A stretch of 29,408 nucleotides of DNA, from positions 1-29,408 of the forward strand of contig JAWXBS010000200.1 of NCBI GenBank assembly GCA_034440275.1. The letters run 5' to 3'. The notes beneath the pieces were generated by a model. It saw nothing but the letters and a program-made list of their open reading frames with translations, made no database searches and was not told the origin of the DNA. Shown one piece after another: positions 1-7,255 of this stretch (position 1 is the first letter of the stretch; every line of letters starts with the position of its first letter). A program made the position numbers and the translations under genes. The DNA is from VFBF01 sp034440275. GTDB taxonomy: Bacteria; Pseudomonadota; Alphaproteobacteria; Caulobacterales; Aquidulcibacteraceae.

Positions 1-773
1 GCCAGGGATTTTCCGAACCCGGCGCGGGCTCCGACCTCGCCAGCATCTCGACTCGGGCCGAAAGACAGGGCGACCACTATGTGATCAACGGATCCAAGAT
101 CTGGACGACGGGCGCGCACCTCGCCAACCGCATGTTCGCCATCGTCCGGACGGAGACCGCCGCAAGACCGCAAGATGGGCTGACGTTCCTGCTGCTCGAC
201 ATGAATACGGCGGGCCTGCGTGTCTCACCGATCATCGATCTCGCGGGTGAGCACGAGGTCAACCAGGTGTTCTTCGACGGCGTGCGCGTTCCGGTGGGAA
301 ACAGAGTAGGCGAGGAAGGCAGCGGCTGGACGGTCGCGAAGCGGCTGATGCAGCTTGCGCGGTCCAACAATTCACCTTCGGCGCTTGTGCGGCGCATTCT
401 GCTGCGCGGTGCGCAAGCGCTCGCTGAAATCGGCGCAGAAGACGACGGGTTGCATGCACGCCTCTCGGGGCTACAGATCGAACTCGAAGCCTTTGCGCAG
501 ATCGAACAGGACGCGTTGCCTTCCGGACGACCGAGCGTCAGCGATGACGCCACGCCCTCCATGCTCAAGCTGATCGGAAGCGAACTGCATCAGAAGGTCG
601 CCGCCTTCGCGCTCGATGTCGCGGGACCGATGGGCATGGCTCCACGCCATATGCACGCCGACGATGAGGCCGGTGCGCATGCCATGGCCAAGTACCTGGC
701 GGTGCGGGCGGCGACAATCTACTCCGGGACCAGCGAAACGCACCGCAACATCATTGCGCGCTGGATGAGGTAA
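1..773 (+). CDS. Acyl-CoA dehydrogenase, 3' portion (truncated by window start)
   Basis: Oxidises acyl-CoA thioesters to 2-enoyl-CoA with FAD, passing electrons to ETF in the cytoplasm. The reading frame is open from base 3 and enters with the family signature GFSEPGAGSDLAS, the FAD/substrate-binding segment of the middle domain. It is followed by the NGSKIWTTGA strand. The C-terminal helical domain ends in YSGTSETHRNIIAR, the usual family terminus. About 256 residues are visible; the N-terminal helical domain lies outside the window. The reading starts mid-protein, so the GTG at 81 is internal and not a start. Substrate chain length cannot be read from this fragment. The downstream TIR gene has the same orientation after a gap of about 100 bp but shows no obvious functional link. 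The family is certain; the specific substrate is not. Confidence 0.93.
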   Translation, partial: QGFSEPGAGSDLASISTRAERQGDHYVINGSKIWTTGAHLANRMFAIVRTETAARPQDGLTFLLLDMNTAGLRVSPIIDLAGEHEVNQVFFDGVRVPVGNRVGEEGSGWTVAKRLMQLARSNNSPSALVRRILLRGAQALAEIGAEDDGLHARLSGLQIELEAFAQIEQDALPSGRPSVSDDATPSMLKLIGSELHQKVAAFALDVAGPMGMAPRHMHADDEAGAHAMAKYLAVRAATIYSGTSETHRNIIARWMR

Positions 774-889
774 AAATACCCCCGAAGGCTTCTCGCCGAC
801 TCCGGCGATAGCAGCGTCCGTGAACCTCGCCGCCATCGACCCGCTCGCGCGATCGGGCTAGGCAAGTGACGGACCGATCAGGGGCGCGC

Positions 890-2698
890 GTGACTGACAT
901 CTTCCTTTCCTACAATCGCGAGGATCAGGCGCAAGCAAGGCTGTTCGCCGAGGCGTTTGAGGCCCAGGGTTTCAAGGTCTGGTGGGATGTGGGTCTTCGC
1001 ACGGGTGAAGCCTATGACGAGGTGACGGAGACTGCGCTGCGGACGGCGAAGGCCGTGGTCGTGCTGTGGTCGAAGAAGTCCGTGGTCTCCCGCTGGGTGC
1101 GCGCTGAAGCCACTCTCGCAGACAGGAACAAGACGCTCGTCCCCTGCATGATCGAGCCCTGCGAACGGCCGATCATGTTCGAGCTGACGCAAACGGCGGA
1201 GCTTTCGCATTGGCGGGGCGATCAGCAAGACAGAGGATGGCAAACCTTCCTTGCGGATGTGAGGGGGTTCGTGACCGGAGAGGCGCAGCCTGCGCATCCG
1301 CGCGCGCCGGCTCCCCCGCCGCCCGTCGCGCATGCGCTCGCGGTGTTGCCCTTCGACAACCTGTCGACGGATGCGGACATGCAGTTCTTCTCGGACGGCG
1401 TCTCGGAGGAGATCATCCAGCGCCTTTCGCGCGGCGCACAGATGAAGGTAATTGGCCGCACATCGAGCTTCCAGTTCAGGGGCGAGCGCAAGGCCGACGC
1501 GGCGGCGGCGTTACGCTGCAGCCATGTGCTTGACGGATCCATCCGGCGTGCGGGAGGTCGCGTGCGCGTCGCGGCCCATCTGGTGGAGGCCGCGAGTCAC
1601 GTCACACTCTGGTCGGACCGATTTGACCGGACACTCGAAGACATCTTCGCGGTTCAAGACGAAATATCGGAGCACATTGCGGCCGCGCTGCATCGTACCT
1701 TTACGAGCTTTTCCACCCGGAGCGTCGACTCCGACGTGTATGACCTCTACCTGCGCGCCGCGATGGTATCCCAATCTCCGGACGAACTGCGCCGTTGCAT
1801 CACCCTGCTGGAAAGCGCGACGCACCGCGCACCTGATTTCGCCGAGGCGTGGGGGCGGCTCGCCTACGCGCGGGCCTTTCTGCTGATGTACACGCCCTAT
1901 GCCGACCGGGCGGCGGGTGCCGGCCTCGTTCGGACGGCCGCCGATCGCGCCATGGCAATCGATGAGGGCAGCGCCGAAGCGGCGCTGGCGCTGCTGCTTG
2001 TTCTGCCGACCTACGGCGCCTTCCTGCCAGGCGGTGAGGCCGCCGAGCGGATGCGGCGTACGCCGTCGACGGGCGGCGAGATGTTCATCAGCCGATTCCT
2101 GCGCTCGGTCGGCCGGGTCCGCGACGGGGCGGAAGTGTCGGAACGGGCCTATCACCTCAACACGCTCGATCCGCTGTTTGCCAATCTCTATGCGCTAGCC
2201 ATCATGTCGCGGGGCCGTGTCGCCGAAACCGTGCCGATCCTTGAAGGTCTCGTCGCGCGCGTGCCGGACATGAGCTTTGCAGTCGCGAATCTCATGCGCG
2301 CTTACGCTTTTTTGGGTGCCTGGGCGCGCATCGACCAGCTGCTTGATCCGGCTGCCAACCGTCCCCTGCGCGAGTTCGAGGAGGGGCTGGCCTTCATCAA
2401 CGCCAAGCGGCGGCCGACTCCGGAAAACCTCGCCAAGATCCGCGACGGGCTCACCGCGCGCGTTGCGGACACGGGCTGCATCGATATCTCGCGCCTCGTC
2501 TACGCCGCGCACCTTGGCCTGGTCGACGAGGCCTATGCGGCGGCGGACGGCGCCCACCTCGGGCCGCGCGGGAATGCCACCGACCTCATGGGGCCCGACG
2601 CCTATGCGACGGGCATGCTGTTCTGGGAGATCATGCCGGAAATCCGCCGGGACAGGCGTTTCGTGAAACTGTGTGCGCGTCTGGGATTGGTGGAGTAA
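890..2698 (+). CDS. TIR domain - TolB-like domain - TPR fusion protein
   Basis: A cytoplasmic three-part protein of about 602 residues. Residues 1-125 form a TIR domain: TDIFLSYNRED at the start, the VWWD strand, and SVVSRWVRAEATLA. The Glu in WVRAE (residue 73) aligns with the catalytic glutamate of NAD-cleaving TIR domains such as SARM1 (WVHKE). A Pro/Ala-rich linker (about 134-146) leads to a TolB/adenylate-cyclase-associated domain (about 147-268; LAVLPFDNLS, FFSDGVSEEIIQRLS, VLDGSIRRAGGRVRV, LWSDRFDR). The rest (about 280-600) is alpha-helical and TPR-like. No transmembrane segment is seen. I prefer GTG 890 because AGGGG lies 5 nt upstream and the protein then begins VTDIFLSY; GTG 866 is the in-frame alternative. 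No classical defence partner gene is adjacent, so signalling or stand-alone defence both remain possible. NADase activity is an inference. Confidence 0.88.
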   Translation: MTDIFLSYNREDQAQARLFAEAFEAQGFKVWWDVGLRTGEAYDEVTETALRTAKAVVVLWSKKSVVSRWVRAEATLADRNKTLVPCMIEPCERPIMFELTQTAELSHWRGDQQDRGWQTFLADVRGFVTGEAQPAHPRAPAPPPPVAHALAVLPFDNLSTDADMQFFSDGVSEEIIQRLSRGAQMKVIGRTSSFQFRGERKADAAAALRCSHVLDGSIRRAGGRVRVAAHLVEAASHVTLWSDRFDRTLEDIFAVQDEISEHIAAALHRTFTSFSTRSVDSDVYDLYLRAAMVSQSPDELRRCITLLESATHRAPDFAEAWGRLAYARAFLLMYTPYADRAAGAGLVRTAADRAMAIDEGSAEAALALLLVLPTYGAFLPGGEAAERMRRTPSTGGEMFISRFLRSVGRVRDGAEVSERAYHLNTLDPLFANLYALAIMSRGRVAETVPILEGLVARVPDMSFAVANLMRAYAFLGAWARIDQLLDPAANRPLREFEEGLAFINAKRRPTPENLAKIRDGLTARVADTGCIDISRLVYAAHLGLVDEAYAAADGAHLGPRGNATDLMGPDAYATGMLFWEIMPEIRRDRRFVKLCARLGLVE

Positions 2699-2821
2699 GG
2701 GCTCCAGACACGGGAATGGCCCGACTGCCACGCGGAAGTTGCCTATGATTTTCGCGGAGAGTGCGAGAGTTTCCGCGATTTTCCGAAAGACAAGTTTCTC
2801 GCATGACCGCCCCCGCCTGAC

Positions 2822-2989
2822 ATGCTCCCATTCTATCTCCCTATCGGGATTGCGCTGAACTAAGGAGAGTTCACCCTGCCTTACACAATCATCGCTTGGG
2901 CGAGCTGGGTCCCCAACCTGCTACTCGCCGAGACCTGGCTCGCCGTTCAACGGGGCCGGATTGCACCGATGCGGCAGGCGCCTCGCTAG
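2822..2989 (+). pseudogene. Short membrane-like reading frame interrupted by a stop
   Basis: From ATG 2822 the frame encodes a hydrophobic 13-residue piece, then TAA at 2861-2863. The same frame stays open to TAG at 2987-2989 and encodes a tryptophan-rich hydrophobic segment (IIAWASWVPNLLLAETWL) followed by a basic tail (QRGR). AAGGAGAG at 2862-2869 overlaps the stop and sits 6 nt before a CTG at 2876, so re-initiation at a rare CTG start is conceivable. The pattern faintly recalls the C-terminal membrane helix of LptF/LptG-type permeases. I cannot establish that by eye. It may be a remnant, a tiny membrane peptide or chance. Confidence 0.22.
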
Positions 2990-2993
2990 GGCG

Positions 2994-3260
2994 GCACGTG
3001 CGGCTCTGTCCCACAAATGCGACATTCGCGGCAACCCAACATCTTGGGGCCGACGCCAGACCAACCGAGTTCGGCAGGGCTCATGACAATGGGCGCTCGC
3101 AGCGCGCGGAGCCCTCGGCCCGCATCTGCCCATAGATTGGCGGCGACAACGCAAGCTGGCGCACGACTTCGCTGAGGGACTAGCTCGTCGTGTCGCGTCC
3201 CGCGGTCGCGATGAGAGCATACATCGGGCACACTTCGACCGTCGGAAGACAGACCACCGG
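2994..3260 (-). pseudogene. Decayed cytochrome P450 fragment
   Basis: Read on the minus strand, the codons from 3224 down give MYALIATAGRDTTS and then TAG. This matches the P450 I-helix signature (A/G-G-x-D-T-T) as found in bacterial P450s with IATAGHDTTSS. After the stop the frame continues SLSEVVRQLALSPPIYGQMRAEGS, resembling the segment after the I helix. In another frame just upstream, SSDGRSVPD resembles the (D)GxxIPD stretch that precedes the I helix in these enzymes. Near 2994-3026 a third frame reads NVAFVGQSRTC, where the spacing from VAF to Cys equals that of the haem-binding loop, although the Gly residues are lost. Frameshifts, stops and shortened spacing (about 64 rather than about 105 codons from DTT to Cys) mark it as a relic. 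The I-helix match is the strong part; the haem loop is tentative. Confidence 0.45.
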
Positions 3261-3291
3261 CTCCGGAAGTGATCTGAGCCCATGGGGGGCA

Positions 3292-3367
3292 TGGTGAGCC
3301 CGCCGGGATTCGAACCCGGGACCCTCTGATTAAAAGTCAGATGCTCTACCGGCTGAGCTACAGGCTC
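3292..3367 (-). tRNA. tRNA-Lys (anticodon TTT)
   Basis: The minus strand folds as a full cloverleaf of 76 nt including an encoded CCA (3292-3294). Acceptor arm GAGCCTG pairs with CGGGCTC (one G-T pair). The D-arm includes AGCTCAGCCGG, the anticodon arm reads CTGACTTTTAATCAG with anticodon TTT, and the T-arm holds GGTTCGAATCC. A candidate promoter on the minus strand has -35 TTGCCA at 3424-3429 and a weak -10 TAGCGG at 3401-3406, 17 nt apart. The gene lies just downstream of glpK and could also be reached by read-through. Confidence 0.97.
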
Positions 3368-3436
3368 GCGACGAAGGCGAAGCCCCGAAGCGTTGCCCCT
3401 CCGCTAAGGCGCCGCGCCCGCTATGGCAAGCGCCCG

Positions 3437-4915
3437 TCAGCCTTCCGCATGGGACAGCACGCCGCGCACCGCGGCGCGCCAGCCGACAAGGAGCTTGTCG
3501 CGCACGGCGTCGTCCATGGACGGCGTCCAGCGGGCGGCAGGCGCGCTCGCTTTCGCGGCGTCGAGACTGGGGATGAGCCCCGCGCCAAATGCCGCGAGTT
3601 TGGCGGCGCCGAGAGCGGTGACTTCCTGGAAGGCGGGTCGCTCAACGGGCGTCTCGCAGATATCGGCGAGGAACTGCATGGCCCAGGCATTGGCGGTGAC
3701 GCCGCCGTCCACGGCGAGCGTCGTCGGGCGCGGCGCACCGTCGGCGACGAGCGCGTCGAGCAGATCACGCGTCTGGTAGGCGATGGCCTCGACCCCCGCT
3801 CGTACGACATGCGCCGCGCTCGAATCCCGCGTGAGACCGACGATGGCGCCGCGCGCCTCGGCATTCCATTGCGGCGCGCCGAGCCCAGCAAATGCGGGCA
3901 CGAGATAGACGCCGCCGTTGTCATTGAGTTGCGCAGCGAGCGCTTCGGATTCCCGCGACGCGTTGATGAGGTGGAGGCCCTCCTTCAACCACTGGATCGT
4001 TGAGCCTGCGGAAAAGATTGAGCCTTCGAGGGCGTAGGTGGTCGCGCCGCCGACCTGATAGCCGACGGTTGCGAGCAGGCGATTCTTTGAAATCGGCGGC
4101 GCATCGCCGGAATTCATGACGAGAAAGCAGCCGGTGCCGTACGTCGCCTTCGCCATGCCGGGTGAGAGACATCCATGCCCGACGAGTGCTGCCTGCTGAT
4201 CGCCCGCGACGCCGGTGATCGGAATGGCGCGTCCGAAGAGCGCCGGGTCCGTGTGGCCGAAATCGCCGGCGCTTGGTTTCACCTCCGGCAACATGGACAC
4301 AGGCACGCGCAGCAGTGCGGCGAGTTCGGGCGCCCATGCGGGCGGCTTCAAACCATAGACGAGCGTGCGTGAGGCGTTCGTCGCATCGGTCGCGTGGACT
4401 TTGCCGCCGGTGAAATTCCAGATGAGGAAACTGTCGACAGTGCCGAACGCGAGTGTATCGGCGTCGGCACGGCGCCCGGTGGCGTCGAGGATGGCCGCGA
4501 TTTTCGTGCCGGAGAAATAGGGATCGAGCAGCAGGCCGGTTTTCGCCTGCACCATCGCCTCATGCCCGTCCGCCTTGAGCGCGGCGCAGACGTCGGCGGT
4601 CCGCCGGTCCTGCCAGACGATGGCCTTGTGGATCGCCTTGCCGGTGGCGCGTTCCCACACGATCGTGGTTTCGCGCTGGTTGGTGACGCCGATGCAGGCG
4701 ATGGCGTCGGGTCCGCCGACCTTGTCGATGACTTCACGGCAGACCTGCAGCGTCGCGCGCCAGATCTCGTCGGGATCATGCTCGACCCAGCCGGGCTGCG
4801 GGAAATGCTGCGTGAGTTCGATCTGCGCGACGGCCTTCGGCGCGAAGTCGAGGTCGAAGGCGATGGCGCGGGTGGAGGTGGTCCCTTGGTCGATCGCGAG
4901 AATGAACTTTTTCAT
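3437..4915 (-). CDS. glpK: Glycerol kinase
   Basis: Phosphorylates glycerol to sn-glycerol 3-phosphate with ATP in the cytoplasm, the entry step of glycerol use and phospholipid backbone supply. The 492-residue length is normal for FGGY-family glycerol kinases. Visible hallmarks are the N-terminal phosphate loop LAIDQGTTSTRAIAFD (Asp9), NQRETTIVWERATG, the VAGDQQAALVGHGC segment carrying the catalytic Asp, the TYGTGCF loop, and the C-terminal ATPase motif LAVDGGVTANAWAMQFLAD. Adjacent genes include no glpF, glpD or glpR, so it appears to stand alone. A perfect 11-bp palindrome lies about 40 bp upstream of its start. The start ATG at 4915 yields the canonical N-terminus MKKFILAIDQGTTST. Confidence 0.97.
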   Translation of the reverse strand: MKKFILAIDQGTTSTRAIAFDLDFAPKAVAQIELTQHFPQPGWVEHDPDEIWRATLQVCREVIDKVGGPDAIACIGVTNQRETTIVWERATGKAIHKAIVWQDRRTADVCAALKADGHEAMVQAKTGLLLDPYFSGTKIAAILDATGRRADADTLAFGTVDSFLIWNFTGGKVHATDATNASRTLVYGLKPPAWAPELAALLRVPVSMLPEVKPSAGDFGHTDPALFGRAIPITGVAGDQQAALVGHGCLSPGMAKATYGTGCFLVMNSGDAPPISKNRLLATVGYQVGGATTYALEGSIFSAGSTIQWLKEGLHLINASRESEALAAQLNDNGGVYLVPAFAGLGAPQWNAEARGAIVGLTRDSSAAHVVRAGVEAIAYQTRDLLDALVADGAPRPTTLAVDGGVTANAWAMQFLADICETPVERPAFQEVTALGAAKLAAFGAGLIPSLDAAKASAPAARWTPSMDDAVRDKLLVGWRAAVRGVLSHAEG

Positions 4916-4956
4916 GGCGAGAGATTACGCGCCGGCGAGCGGGCACGCCAAGCCTT

Positions 4957-4984
4957 CCCTCTCCCGCGCCTGAGCGGGAGAGGG
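4957..4984. repeat. Perfect 11-bp hairpin CCCTCTCCCGC / GCGGGAGAGGG
   Basis: CCCTCTCCCGC is followed by a 6-nt loop and its exact reverse complement. It sits between the small-gene cassette ending at 4992 and glpK starting at 4915. It could end the minus-strand cassette transcript, but no T-run follows on that strand. Palindromes of this type are scattered between genes in many alphaproteobacterial chromosomes, so it may be a dispersed REP-like element. Only one copy is seen in this window. Confidence 0.6.
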
Positions 4985-4991
4985 TTGGTTG

Positions 4992-5294
4992 TTACGCCTC
5001 CGCGGCTTTGCGGAAGGCGGTGCTGGCGACGCGCACACGCTCGAACGCTTCGTCGATGCGGTCGGGCGTCAGCGTCTGACCGTCGAGCGCCATGCGTTCG
5101 ACGTCGGCGCGGATGGTGGCGAGCTTCACGGCGAGATCGTCGGCCTGGCGTGCGGCGGCGTCACCGACGCGGAGCACCTGTCCGGCGAGATCGAAGAGTT
5201 CGCCGATCCGCGCGCGGCTTTTCTCCGGCACGAGCGGGAGCAGCGCGCCGAGCGCGGCGAGAAGGAGCTGCAGTTGTACGATGAGGGTCTGCAT
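4992..5294 (-). CDS. Small membrane-anchored helical protein (lysis-like cassette, third gene)
   Basis: A 100-residue protein with a hydrophobic N-terminal helix (about residues 1-20, LLLAALGALLPLV). The charged helical remainder contains PEKSRARIGELFDLAGQVLR and a C-terminal stretch rich in Ala, Arg and Asp. I choose ATG 5294 because AAGGA lies 8 nt upstream. The alternative ATG 5303 follows the upstream stop by 2 nt and has no spaced ribosome site. The preceding gene's stop and this start are thus nearly fused, indicating translational coupling. No enzyme motif is visible. Small proteins of this shape occur next to holin and endolysin genes in alphaproteobacterial phages, which suggests an accessory lysis or phage-derived protein. 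That assignment is inference from context and shape. Confidence 0.75.
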   Translation of the reverse strand: MQTLIVQLQLLLAALGALLPLVPEKSRARIGELFDLAGQVLRVGDAAARQADDLAVKLATIRADVERMALDGQTLTPDRIDEAFERVRVASTAFRKAAEA

Positions 5295-5305
5295 CTTTTC
5301 CATCC

Positions 5306-5749
5306 TTACGACTTACGCGCAGCGAGTGCGGCGAATTGGTCAAGCGGGCCACGCGCGGCGGTGAACGCCTCGTCGAGACGCACGACGGCGATGGCGAACG
5401 CAGCGACGGTGCGCTCGTGCGGCGGACGGTCTGGACCGATGGCCTCGTAGTCCGCGCGCGCACGCAGATAGGCGACGAGCGCGATGCGCAGGGTTTCAGC
5501 GGCAGGCGTCGCTGCGCTTTCGGCGGTGACGAGCGCACGTTTCACCGTCACAGGCACGTTGGGATCGCGCACGAGGTCGGTCGCCTCCTCCAGCACCGCG
5601 GCATAGCTTGCGAGTAGGGCATAGGCCTTCTGGTCGGCGGTTTTCCCTGCTTCCACGGGATTTTCAAAGCGCGGCGCCTCAAGGGAGGCGCACGCAGGAA
5701 CGGCGCAGAGCGCCACGGAGAGCGCGATAGTGCGCAACAGATTCCGCAT
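5306..5749 (-). CDS. Small predicted lipoprotein (lysis-like cassette, second gene)
   Basis: A 147-residue protein with a lipoprotein signal: basic MRNLLR, a hydrophobic core, and lipobox VPAC with Cys20 as the acylation site. The mature part is helical (ADQKAYALLASYAAVLEEATDLV, ATPAAETLRIALVAYLRARADYEA) and probably sits in the periplasm tethered to a membrane. The start at 5749 is supported by AAAGGA 8 nt upstream; the frame extends further upstream without ribosome-site support. It lies 47 bp after the holin-like gene and couples directly to the next gene. Phage i-spanin/o-spanin or other lysis lipoproteins have a comparable layout. I do not recognise a defined family, so the role is inferred from position. 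Confidence 0.78.
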   Translation of the reverse strand: MRNLLRTIALSVALCAVPACASLEAPRFENPVEAGKTADQKAYALLASYAAVLEEATDLVRDPNVPVTVKRALVTAESAATPAAETLRIALVAYLRARADYEAIGPDRPPHERTVAAFAIAVVRLDEAFTAARGPLDQFAALAARKS

Positions 5750-5796
5750 CGGATTTTTCCTTTGCAACATTTCGATTGTTTCCAACTTCGCGCACA

Positions 5797-6039
5797 TCAG
5801 CCGATCGGCCCGCGCGCGCGGGCGCGTCCGACGCTCACGGCGACGAGGCCCGCGTAGAAGACGAGTTCGGCACATGCGTCCGCGATCGCTTCCGGCGCAC
5901 CGGCGGGCAGCTCGACGCCGAAGCGTGCAAGTCCGAAGGCGATGGCCATGGCGGCTGCGCCGCGCAGCGTGAGCGAACGGAGTGCGGGTCTCGCAGCAGC
6001 AGCGGGTTCTTCGGTGGGTTCGGCGATACTTTCGGTCAT
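5797..6039 (-). CDS. Holin-like small membrane protein (lysis-like cassette, first gene)
   Basis: An 80-residue protein. An acidic N-terminus (TESIAEPTEEP) is followed by SLTLRGAAAMAIAFGLARFG, a short helix, then a second hydrophobic segment (ELVFYAGLVAVSVGRARARGPIG). The closing pattern GRxRAxxxIG after a transmembrane helix resembles small holin-like proteins encoded beside endolysins in alphaproteobacterial phages, where it reads like YGRVRATKRI. AGGAGGT lies 6 nt before ATG 6039, an excellent ribosome site. The gene leads a three-gene minus-strand cassette. No lysozyme, amidase or peptidase is found nearby. The membrane topology is clear; the holin function is a hypothesis. Confidence 0.75.
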   Translation of the reverse strand: MTESIAEPTEEPAAAARPALRSLTLRGAAAMAIAFGLARFGVELPAGAPEAIADACAELVFYAGLVAVSVGRARARGPIG

Positions 6040-6119
6040 GTCGTGACCTCCTCGTTGATGACACGAAGAGGATCAGGGCGCTTGCGACCCGGTCGGATTG
6101 AATCGGCAAAAAATGTGCA

Positions 6120-6154
6120 GCACGCGCAGAGACGCGCACGTCCTCAGACGCGCA
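6120..6154. repeat. Three short direct repeats (ACGCGCA core) upstream of the small-gene cassette
   Basis: AGACGCGCA occurs at 6130-6138 and again at 6146-6154, with a close variant GCACGCGCA at 6120-6128. They lie about 80-115 bp before the holin-like start and inside the gap to the next gene (6040-6201). Spacings of 10 and 16 bp could place protein-binding half-sites along the helix, but high-GC sequence often produces such motifs by chance. Confidence 0.3.
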
Positions 6155-6201
6155 ATCTCTTGGCGCTCATGGAATCCGCGCGACCGTCGCCGCGCGGGAA
6201 A

Positions 6202-7173
6202 TCACGCAACGGCGGCGGAAGCGCGGGACGAAGGCTTCCGCAATCCCCCTAACGCCTTGTAATATTCGCGTTCGAGGCGATCCACGAAGGCGGCCGTGGT
6301 CTGCACTTCGGTCACGCCGCCGATGCCCTGCCCGCAGCCCCAGATGTCCTTCCAGGCCTTCTTGTCGGTGTTGCCGCCGGAGCCGAAGTTCATCTTGGAC
6401 GGATCGCTTTCGGGGAGATTGTCGGGGTCCATGCCCGCCGCGATCACGGACGGGCGCAGATAGTTGCCGTGCACGCCGGTGAAGAGGTTGGAATAGACGA
6501 TGTCCTCGGCGCGACTGTCGACGATCATCTGCTTGTAGCGTTCGTCGGCATTGGCTTCCTTCGTCGCGATGAAAGCCGAGCCGATATACGCGAGGTCGGC
6601 GCCCATGGCCTGACACGCCAGCACTGCGCCGCCATTCGCGATGGCGCCAGAGACGAGCAAGGGTCCGTCGAAGAACTGGCGGATTTCCTGGATCAGCGCG
6701 AATGGCGACAGCGCACCCGCGTGACCGCCCGCCCCCGCACACACGGCGATGAGGCCGTCGGCGCCTTTTTCCAGCGCCTTCTTGGCGTGCGGTATGTTGA
6801 TGATGTCGTGCAGCACGATGCCGCCATAGGAGTGGATCGCATCGTTCAGCCACGTCTGCGCGCCGAGCGAGGTGATGACGACGGGGACCTTGTACTTCAC
6901 GCACGCCTCGACATCGTGCTGGAGGCGGTCGTTCGACTTGTGGACGATCTGGTTCACCGCATAGGGCGCCGCGCCCGGATGATCGGCGAGTTCGCTGGTG
7001 ATGCGATCGAGCCAGTCGTGCAGCACGGGCCCCGGCCGCGCGTTCAGCGCCGGGAACGATCCCACGACGCCCGCCTTGCACTGCGCGATCACGAGGTCCG
7101 GCTGGGAAATGATGAAAAGTGGAGAGCCCACCACCGGAATGCGCAGGTTCTGAAGGACGGGCGGCAGCGCCAT
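6202..7173 (-). CDS. Nitronate monooxygenase-like FMN oxidoreductase (NPD family)
   Basis: A 323-residue TIM-barrel flavoprotein of the nitronate monooxygenase (2-nitropropane dioxygenase) family, expected to bind FMN in the cytoplasm. Evidence includes the N-terminal PVVGSPLFIIS strand-loop, GVVGSFPALNAR, VVITSLG, the family motif GAGGHAG carrying the active-site His, and the phosphate-binding region LLVSGAIANGGAVLACQAMGADLAYIGSAFIAT. Members oxidise alkyl nitronates or act as NAD(P)H:quinone reductases; some are enoyl reductases in lipid pathways. AAGGGG 6 nt upstream supports ATG 7173. It is transcribed divergently from mutA with 117 bp between starts. Its neighbour could hint at an acyl-CoA link, but the true substrate is not readable. 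Confidence 0.9.
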   Translation of the reverse strand: MALPPVLQNLRIPVVGSPLFIISQPDLVIAQCKAGVVGSFPALNARPGPVLHDWLDRITSELADHPGAAPYAVNQIVHKSNDRLQHDVEACVKYKVPVVITSLGAQTWLNDAIHSYGGIVLHDIINIPHAKKALEKGADGLIAVCAGAGGHAGALSPFALIQEIRQFFDGPLLVSGAIANGGAVLACQAMGADLAYIGSAFIATKEANADERYKQMIVDSRAEDIVYSNLFTGVHGNYLRPSVIAAGMDPDNLPESDPSKMNFGSGGNTDKKAWKDIWGCGQGIGGVTEVQTTAAFVDRLEREYYKALGGLRKPSSRASAAVA

Positions 7174-7255
7174 GAAATTCCCCTTACGTCAACGTGAGCG
7201 GAATCGTACCGCACCCGTTTGATGGCGAGAAGCCCGGCGAGAAACCATGTCCGAC

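Noticed and set aside
793..808. A 6-bp hairpin TCGCCG/CGGCGA after the acyl-CoA dehydrogenase gene
   Set aside because: Short stem without a T-run; could be a weak terminator but is not distinguishable from chance in this GC content.
2896..3135. A 79-codon plus-strand frame in the gene-poor region
   Set aside because: No ribosome site and no hydrophobic or domain pattern; it overlaps the better-supported P450 relic on the other strand.
3341..4003. Open frame antisense to glpK that begins inside tRNA-Lys
   Set aside because: Overlaps a tRNA and the glycerol kinase gene; no ribosome site or motif.
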